From the NCBI RefSeq assembly GCF_964340395.1, contig NC_135564.1:797501-861500 (forward strand): 64,000 bases of DNA, in the 5' to 3' direction. The notes below the pieces were generated by a model. That model was not told the DNA's origin and made no database searches. It saw nothing but the letters and a program-made list of their open reading frames with translations. A program made the position numbers and the translations under genes. Position 1 is the first letter of the stretch, and each line of letters begins with the position of its first letter. Below, one piece after another: positions 56,954 to 64,000 of this stretch. This stretch comes from Glandiceps talaboti (lineage: Eukaryota; Hemichordata; Enteropneusta; Spengelidae).

Positions 56954-56978
56954 TTTATATACGTTTCTCCTTCACGTG
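56954..56978 (-). promoter_or_regulatory. TATA box and CACGTG element for copy C
   Basis: On the minus strand TATATAAA (56954-56961) lies 124 bases upstream of the copy C ATG. A CACGTG E-box (56973-56978) lies 11 bases further upstream. The order E-box, TATA, short leader fits a compact inducible promoter. This is inference. Confidence 0.5.
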
Positions 56979-56999
56979 ACATCCACACATCCGACAGCT

Positions 57000-57638
57000 T
57001 AACAAAAGAAATGAAGAAGTAAACAGTGAGAAATTTTCAGGACAAGTTTCACTCCCAATTGTACTTTGTACATAGATACCTAAACTATCGTTTTGGTCCA
57101 TATTGACAGTACACTATATTTTAAAGCAGCTGCTGGAACAGGTTTTTAAAAAACTATTTTGTTAGGTGTAATAATTTACTTGTAATATCGTACACCGTGA
57201 ACAGTATTGCATTACCTGTGGGTAACCTTATTTTGTGTAGCTGTATTCGCAAATTTAAATCAAATAAATTTTTCGAATCCGTTTCAAACATCAGCGCCCT
57301 CAACGGCGATCACGATTTCAATATGTTTCTGTACTACTTATGGATAATAAGCCCATTGATTACCATATACGGTATAGTTATTGGTAATTTTCAGTGATTA
57401 TATCGTGCTTGTCTGATCGAAAAATGATACTCAAGTTAAAACTAGTGCGTATACAGTTTTAGCACTGTGTCATATTCAAACCGAACTTTTGTTTCATTTT
57501 TTTATTGGCTATATCTTGGTTATTTGATGAAAAAATGTCCCAGTTGCCGCTATCAAGAATTCATAGATAAACCATCAATTTCAGCCATTGAATACAAAAT
57601 GCAAATTGCTGATAAGTATGTTGATAGGTGACGCATGA

Positions 57639-57687
<49 letters not shown>

Positions 57688-57694
57688 GGCAGGC

Positions 57695-57751
<57 letters not shown>

Positions 57752-59010
57752 GGCAGACAGACAGACAGACAGACAGACAGACTGTACTACAAAATAAAAC
57801 TCAGCGTCTAATTATAGACCAAAACAATTCACTCTTACCAACTATCGGTTAACAATTGTTTTAGATATTTATGTTTCAGAAATTGTTTTGATTTTAAACT
57901 TTAATAAATACGTTCTCTCGACAAGGAGGCCATTTTGGAAAATATTAATTTCTCGGCTCTATAAAATCTCTAAGATTGTTTGTTTTTCCTTATGTTTGCT
58001 TGACTCGTTCAATAATCAAACTTCATGTGAAGCCATATCCAGTCTCAGCAAATTAACATTTACAACGTGTCGATAATTATGAGAATTCTAACATCCATAC
58101 CACATTTCAATTCATCCAGTTTGTGGTGTATCAGAATCATGTAGTTATCTCCACTACGTCATCATCGAAACACTAAAGACAAGTTTCGGTTACCATGTCC
58201 TGTTTCTCGGCGGAAAGTATCTTTATCACGAGATAGCATTTAGTTTTTGTAAGATAAGATAGTTGTTTCCTCATTTCGTATTACTAATATCGTAGTTTAT
58301 TCAGTTATTCAGTACATTAGGCCACCGGCCTCCTTGTACATTATGGAAATAAATATTAAATAAATATACAGAAGATTTCGTATTATGATGTACGTAGTGG
58401 GCGATTTCAATGACCTAAAAAGTTTCAATAATTGAACAGTGACGTCATTGCTCCAAAACCAGCAAAGAAACTCGTAATATGTGCATTTTGACAGTAATAG
58501 ATACTTTTAGTTGTGTTTTAAACGAAATCCGAAATAATCCTGTCAATACTTTACATAGGCTACACATTGAAATTACGTATTCCGAATCCCAACTTTGGAA
58601 ATATTTAAACTAGACACTATAAGTAGTACGTAAAACTTAGTACGGTTTATTATATGCTTTGTACTGAATATAACATAATTTGCTTGTTTTTTTATATATT
58701 TTTTTAAAACCGGGGAAACCCCGAATTTTGTTTCTCCGTCTCTAACTCGAATCCACGTGAACCGTGCATTTGGTTTGACTAAATGTGAACTGGTTATTAG
58801 TGGTGACTAGATAATATGTTTCAGTATAAGCAGAATTAAGCAGAATACTAGTATCAAATGAAATAGGCTGCGTTCAGATTTACGGGGGGGGGGGGGGGCT
58901 GGGAAGAAATTGGCGGTCCATAAAAAAAACGGAGTTGAAAGGCCTCAATCATTTTTAAGCTAAAAGGGAAGGGGGTGGGGTGGGGTGGCTTTTATTTGTG
59001 TAAATTTTTA
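57000..59010. other. Intergenic between copies C and D, first part
   Basis: No gene is recognised. It contains an ACAG microsatellite (57640-57782) and a poly-G run near 58886. At 58310-58375, GGCCACCGGCCTCCTTGTAC followed by an AATAAA-rich end looks like a decayed retroelement tail. Confidence 0.5.
57640..57782. repeat. ACAG microsatellite
   Basis: About 35 ACAG units with a few GGCAGG interruptions. The overlapping open frame (a Thr-Asp-Arg-Gln polymer) is an artefact. Confidence 0.96.
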
Positions 59011-59255
59011 GCTGGTGATTTCTGTCAGATAAAAAGATACAAAATATACACACTGATTTATCGATTTAGCGGGTGATTTCTGTCGCAAAAATATACACAA
59101 AATATATACACATTCATTTATCATTTTAGCTGTCTGAAAAAATTACACAAAATATATACACATTAATTTATCTTTAGCTGATTCCTGTCTGAAAAGTATA
59201 AACATCAGTCACATCTTTTAAACGATGATTAATGTCAGAAAAATTTACAAAATAT
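59011..59255. repeat. Degenerate ~62-bp repeat, four to five units
   Basis: GATTTCTGTC, AAAAT(A)TACACAAAATATATA and CACATTCATTTATC recur four times with progressive decay. Confidence 0.75.
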
Positions 59256-60440
59256 GATGGAGACACAGAGGCAGTAAAATATTTACTCTTTGAACAAAAT
59301 TTAATGAGTCGCCTCCTAGGCTAGAGATAAAACGGAACTATCTTTACGACTAAAAATTCGGTGTATCGAATACACAATTGTTAATAAATTTTGGTATGAA
59401 TTATTTACAGTGATTTTGATGTCACCTGTTGCACAAAAAAACCATGAAATTTCTGGATAAACCTCAAACTTCTCCTTTTCTGAATTATGGCACAATGATT
59501 TCATATACATTTTCATTTTTGTGTATGCAAGTCCTGTCTGATCGGAATTTAATGTCAGTTAAACGTGCGCCCTCTCGGTTTGCTTTGGCCATTTTACGGT
59601 AAGCAGACAGTTTCAAACGAGCGTGTTTCACACTGTAGCAGGTGCATCAACTGAAGCGTTAGTTTTTTATTTTGAGCTTTGATTTTGTAAACGTTTTTTT
59701 TTTATTCTTCCGAGTCTTCATGCAAAGTAGTCCAATCCCCGAAACATTGAAAAAGATTTAAAAAATTAAAGCTCAAAATCCAATTATTAAAGCTATGCCT
59801 ATTTTATTAAAGCTATGCCTATTTTATCAGTAGTTTTGGGCAAAATGAAATTATGGTGATTTTCATATACTGTAGTTAGTTTTGAAATTCTGGATAAATT
59901 TTTAAAACTAAAACAATTCTTTTGTATTTGTTAACGTTGCTAAGTTAAGTTGTAAATTTTCTTCACAACCAAGTCGTTTGAAATTAGTATTATCAGTCCA
60001 TGGACATCTTGATATTTCTCATATTGATACACAAGTACATCAACAGTAAACATATATATGCATGATAAAAGCTTACACAATATTGTTTTACATGCAGAAT
60101 TCATACATGACTAAAATACTTTCTATAATAATAAGGAGTGTATCTTGAAGAGCTGAGTTAATATGTTTTTTGGGGATATATCTTTTTCCTTTTTATTGAT
60201 AGTACAGGTACTTACAGTATTCTACTTACTGGTCTATACTCCCTACTATGCAATTGACTGTTCTAACAATACCAGAACATAAATTGTAACGTCATAGAAG
60301 ACATGTATTGACATTAACATTATACTAGAATACAGTAGTTTAATCAATCAAAGTGTTTTGTTAATATTTTCACTTGAGTAAAAAGCTTATAAACTCAGTT
60401 TGTGCCACTTTAACACACGTTTTACTCATCTTAGCTGTTT
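59256..60440. other. Intergenic, nothing recognised
   Basis: AT-rich sequence. A 20-bp doublet TTATTAAAGCTATGCCTATT (59786-59823) is the only structure seen. Confidence 0.55.
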
Positions 60441-60449
60441 ATGGATTGA

Positions 60450-60572
60450 AACATAACTCAACTAAGACTGGATGAAAAGGTACATAACTCAACTAAGACT
60501 GGATGAAAAGGTACATAACTCAACTAAGACTCGATGAAAAGGTACATAACTCAACTAAGACTGGATGAAAAG
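60450..60572. repeat. 31-bp tandem repeat, four units
   Basis: ACATAACTCAACTAAGACTG GATGAAAAGGT occurs four times in a row with one substitution. Confidence 0.95.
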
Positions 60573-60853
60573 TCTGGTCACGAACACTTCCTGATAATTT
60601 ACTAACTGTAGTAAAGCTTTCTCATATAAATGTCTATCACATAAATGTCCTACTTTCTAATATATTGAAACATCTATGAGTGTATAACTAAATAAACAGT
60701 AAACAGATATGAATATATATTTTAATGGCAAGTATCAAGTTCAAATAAATAATACAAAATAAAAGTAAAACATATATGAAATACTAAACAAACACTAGTA
60801 TTTAAAAATGTGTTTGAAACTATCTTCAGCCTTCAGCATCATAGTAAGCAAAA

Positions 60854-61054
60854 TCAAATATGTTCCTTTAACAATTTTCTGACAGTACTGATTTCAGCTT
60901 TCTTGATTAATCTATAACCATCAGTTGAACTTAGAGTGAAATTGTCATACAGGTATAACAACAAACAAGTCCTGATCACATGGTCAAGTCCAGGATCCAA
61001 TGCAAAAGTACCCAACTGAACAACTTCAGTTTCTGTTTCTGTTGACTTGGTCAA
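60854..61054 (-). other. Possible terminal coding exon of unknown gene
   Basis: The minus-strand frame encodes EVVQLGTFALDPGLDHVIRT then CLLLYLYDNFTLSSTDGYRL and a Lys-rich end. Its composition is protein-like and non-repetitive. ATTAAAATATA follows about 130 bases downstream on that strand. I do not recognise it and cannot identify upstream exons. Confidence 0.25.
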
Positions 61055-61217
61055 ACTAATTCAGGTTGTGGTTACACAATTGGGCAGAATCAGTAAGGAT
61101 GAAGAATGTTGATTTGTTTCCACACTTCTTTGAATATTCCAATAGATGTTATTTGTTAAATTGTTCCAGTCATTTACAATGTGTGGATAAAATGACTACT
61201 TGTTTGTATTTGTTTTG

Positions 61218-61375
61218 ACATAGACCCTTGTGTAGGGTCTATGGTCTATTCTTGTCTGTGGGTTTAGACAGTCTATTCTTGACTGTGGGGTTAGACATAG
61301 ACCCTTGTGTAGGGTCTATGGTCTATTCTTGTCTGTGGGTTTAGACATAGACCCTTGTGATGGGTCTGTGGTTTT
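61218..61375. repeat. Tandem repeat with internal palindrome
   Basis: AGACATAGACCCTTGTGTAG GGTCTATGGTCTATTCTTG recurs two to three times. AGACCC and GGGTCT can pair as a hairpin in each unit. Confidence 0.8.
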
Positions 61376-61782
61376 GGCGGGTGTAGTGCAGAGAGTCAAT
61401 GTCAGTGATTGTCTGGTTTATCTGGTTACATGTTTCAAGTGTTCAGCCAGGAAGGCAACTTTCCATTACATACTTTATCTACCATGGTGAGTTGGTAACA
61501 CTTTCATCTGTTTTCTAAGGGTTCCCATGTTTATCTATGGTGCTGATATTAAAGTTCAAAATACAACTCTTACTGGTGGTTATCTGTATTTTCATGGTTT
61601 GTATTTTTTGCACATCGGTAGGTAGATGGTCTAGAAATATAGTGATTATTTATGACGACAAAACTCCAAAAACGTTAGCATATCTGCATATAATTAAAGT
61701 ACATATCAACAATTACTTGTAAAATACTGTCTTTGACCCCTACTTTCCTTGTTTGTTGTACTACAGAGTGGCTCAGGAAATA

Positions 61783-62391
61783 CTACTGTGTCTTTTTGTT
61801 ATCTTCGGTTTGCTTGTCTTTCTCTTTCATAGCTTTCCACTTCTGGCCGAGCTGTTGGTGTACGTGTGGAAAGGTCCAATCCTCACTCGTTATATTCTCT
61901 TCCTTAATTTTCATCATATCACTTACAAACTCATTGTACTGTGTTATCAACTCATCGGTGGTCTTGCTTGGGTCGATCGCTGTGGTTCGTCCCCAAATAT
62001 CAACTCTTTGTTCCAGCTCTTTATGTCTGCTTCCAGCTTTTACATGATTGTCTTTCTTGGTTTTGGGTGCGTGGTCGGTACGGTTGAGGCCAGTAATGAA
62101 AGCCAGAACCACGGCACAAAATGATGACAACAAAGCCAGGGTAACATTAAATGGGGTTTCTTTCAAATAGTCGTTCATAACACTACCAGCATTTGCTGTA
62201 CTTACTGCAGCAAGGATAATGGCTATGTAGGTTAACCAGCGGTCTATTTTCTCGTACCAATCAGCACTAAGATAGTGAGCAACGCCGTGGAAATGTAGGG
62301 AAAAGGCCAGTCTCTCTGCCATATCAGTGAAATTCGCTCTAATAGCCTCCGTTGCTGGTTGAGGGAGTTCTGGTGCATGTGCGGTCGACAT
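61783..62391 (-). CDS. SLATT-like two-helix membrane protein, copy D (divergent, 202 aa)
   Basis: Copy D keeps the family plan but matches A-C at only about 60 percent of residues by eye. Shared blocks include DMAERLAFSLHFHGVAHYLS, DRWLTYIAIILAAVSTANAG, HKELEQRVDIWGRTTAIDP and SEDWTFPHVHQQLGQKWKAM. The inter-helix loop has one sequon (NVT) and another (NRT) follows helix 2. I chose the ATG at 62391 (MSTAHAPELPQP) by alignment. An in-frame ATG at 62454 adds 21 mostly hydrophobic residues (MHFTLQYCLQIILALVLCNT) that look like a signal peptide, making 223 residues. The tail is Lys-rich (KDKQTEDNKKTQ). No intron is seen. Its divergence shows the family is old and under constraint. Function is inferred. 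Confidence 0.84.
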   Translation of the reverse strand: MSTAHAPELPQPATEAIRANFTDMAERLAFSLHFHGVAHYLSADWYEKIDRWLTYIAIILAAVSTANAGSVMNDYLKETPFNVTLALLSSFCAVVLAFITGLNRTDHAPKTKKDNHVKAGSRHKELEQRVDIWGRTTAIDPSKTTDELITQYNEFVSDMMKIKEENITSEDWTFPHVHQQLGQKWKAMKEKDKQTEDNKKTQ

Positions 62392-62468
62392 GTTGGTGTT
62401 GCACAAGACCAGTGCTAATATTATCTGCAGACAGTACTGTAGTGTGAAATGCAAGTGTGAACACTATG

Positions 62469-62662
62469 TAAATACCTCTAGAACTTGTGAGTCATCCGGT
62501 TTCGTCACTGACTACACAAACTGGAAGCACTACGTGTACGTCGCTGAGAACGCCACGTGTAAATACCTCCAGGAGGGTAAGTCATCCAGTTGCAATCGTA
62601 TCGTGTGGTTTCGTCACTGGCCACACAAACTGGAAGTTATTTACGTCGCTGAGATCCAGTGG
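62469..62662. repeat. Imperfect ~91/103-bp duplication upstream of copy D
   Basis: TAAATACCTC, then AGTCATCC, TTTCGTCACTG, CACAAACTGGAAG and TACGTCGCTGAGA, occurs twice (from 62469 and from 62560). A CACGTG E-box ends the first unit (62554-62559). It lies immediately upstream of copy D on its strand, so it may be part of its promoter. Confidence 0.75.
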
Positions 62663-63000
62663 TAAAGACAGAAGTTGAAGTGTCTAATGACCTTACAATG
62701 TCTAAGACAAAGTTCACCGGTAGATGGCGCTCACACAATTTGGCCTTTGTGGTTATATTTTTTAATTTACATATGAATTAAGTTGTTGGCAACCCTGTAT
62801 ATTGTAAACAATAAAGTTAAGGGTTGCAAAACGAGCCTTACACGTTAACACAGCGAAGCTAAACATTTCATGGTACAGTATTAGTTTACTGTAGCTGAAA
62901 CTTGTTCCAGATAATTGCCATCGAGACAGTAGCAGCGTCTGATGACAGAGCTTGAAAAAATATTTACTTGACATCGAGCTCGTACCGTAATTTTCACACA

Positions 63001-63055
63001 ATGTCTTCTCGCGGGGGACAACTAGCTGGCGGAGCGTCCATATACGATGAAGACG
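63001..63055 (+). CDS. First coding exon of an unidentified spliced gene
   Basis: ATG opens MSSRGGQLAGGASIYDED and one base of the next codon, then a GTGAGT donor. Codons are CpG-bearing, as near an invertebrate promoter, and there is no in-frame ATG just upstream. It stands head-to-head with copy D, about 610 bases between starts. I do not recognise the product. The Gly-rich start followed by acidic residues suggests a soluble cytosolic protein. Confidence 0.6.
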
Positions 63056-63987
63056 GTGAGTATATTTAGTTGATAGTTTATATTTGAGTCCAAAGGTAAA
63101 CGGTAAAGTTTGACTTCTTAATATCGTCATCTTTCAACGATAGGGATTTTTACAGGTTAAAGAGGCGTAATTTTCCAATTTTTTGAAAAAAAAGTCTAGC
63201 TATAATTTATTGAGTCATACATTGTCATAGTAACCACATTTCGCAGTCTCTGCACATTTTGTCTAGTTGATTAGATACTCCTGTGTATACATTTTTACTC
63301 AAATGATGGATTATAAAGAAATGTGAAAAAAATTATGTGTTTATTATATAAATGTGACTGGTAATATAAATTCCTGATGTGTGACATACAGGGCTAGTGA
63401 CCTAAAAGTACCAGACCCTAATACTCCATAGTCACATTAACACAAAAGGTTAACAAGACCAATCAATATTCCGTCAAACCCACCTATTGAACGGTATTTA
63501 AACACAGGACAAACACATTCTCAAATATGTATGAGTACCTACCAACATACCAGTTGAGCCATTTTGTAGAATTGATCAGATCTCAGGGTTCAAACTACTC
63601 CACTGCTTTACTGTCTTCACTTTTCTAATTGTTCAAAAAATGTGAATTAATCATTTTTTAAAGATATTTGTTAGTCCATTTACATTTGTATAACTATTTA
63701 ACACCAATTCAAGAAAATGTGGTTAATTAATTTGCATATCTATCATAGAAGGACTGTGGTATCTCAATATCTTTGGCAAATACATTTGAACACATAACAT
63801 ATACTTGTATCAACTCATCAATTGTAGAAGAAAGTACCTATATATGGTCATACAGCTGTACACATGCATGTATTACAGGCCCATTATTCAGTGCCAGGTT
63901 CTTGCATTAGTGATATGATTTTATCAGTGTTGCCATGGAGATATTCTTTTTTTCTTTGTGTAGATAGGATATAATTCTCTTGTTCAG
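63056..63987 (+). other. First intron of the unidentified gene
   Basis: AT-rich sequence with no repeat or RNA gene recognised. Confidence 0.5.
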
Positions 63988-64000
63988 GACCAACATTTTG
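63988..64000 (+). CDS. Possible second exon of the same gene (cut by window end)
   Basis: CTCTTGTTCAG precedes GACCAACATTTTG. Joined to the exon at 63001-63055 in its phase it continues Gly-Pro-Thr-Phe without a stop. An earlier acceptor (TATTACAG at 63879) reaches a stop within 11 codons and is less likely. Confidence 0.3.

Noticed and set aside
61733-62124. Plus-strand frames of 104 and 123 codons
   Set aside because: They are antisense shadows of copy D.
62762-63130. 122-codon minus-strand frame
   Set aside because: It runs antisense through the first exon and donor of the plus-strand gene at 63001 and has no recognisable product.
63879-63911. Alternative second exon of the gene at 63001
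   Set aside because: In the required phase it reaches a stop within about 11 codons and lacks a good donor before it.

Overview
The window is genomic DNA from an animal, most likely a marine invertebrate; I cannot fix the phylum. The reasons are split genes with GT-AG introns, an AT-rich background, many tetranucleotide microsatellites and minisatellites, retroelement tails, and a clear animal CLASP gene. There is no bacterial, phage or CRISPR content.

Region 1 (1-42493, + strand, with 3' UTR to about 44.6 kb) is one large gene, a CLIP-associating protein (CLASP, orthologous to vertebrate CLASP1/2). I placed 29 coding exons from 9997 to 42493. All splice phases agree and give 1235 residues before the stop, roughly the C-terminal four fifths of the protein. 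The N-terminal TOG1 region lies upstream of the window. Visible parts, in order, are a Ser/Arg-rich linker, TOG2, a basic Ser/Arg-rich region with an SxIP-type EB1-binding motif, TOG3, a second Ser-rich linker, and the C-terminal HEAT-like domain that in the family binds CLIP-170 and kinetochore or cortical partners. The introns are full of tandem repeats. These include a 49-bp satellite of about 46 units with higher-order periodicity, a 51-bp satellite, and a 37-bp array that repeats the intron's own splice donor nine times.

Region 2 (about 45.4-62.5 kb) looks different. CpG appears more frequent, and I found no multi-exon gene. It holds four paralogous intronless genes on the - strand (47830-48408, 50499-51098, 56228-56830, 61783-62391 or 62454). 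Each encodes a protein of about 190-225 residues. They share a short N-terminal segment, two transmembrane helices joined by a short loop rich in N-glycosylation sequons, and a conserved charged C-terminal half. The layout resembles the SLATT/DUF4231 class of two-helix membrane proteins, known from bacterial nucleotide-signalled and polymorphic conflict systems and from fungi, where they are predicted pore-forming effectors. The assignment is by pattern recognition and needs a profile search. Three copies are nearly identical even at synonymous sites, yet their flanks are unrelated, which suggests gene conversion. This family is the strongest candidate for an undescribed system here.

Region 3 (63001 to the end, + strand) starts another spliced gene. 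It has a short first coding exon with a good donor, head-to-head with the most divergent SLATT-like gene, and a possible second exon in the last 13 bases. I do not recognise its product.
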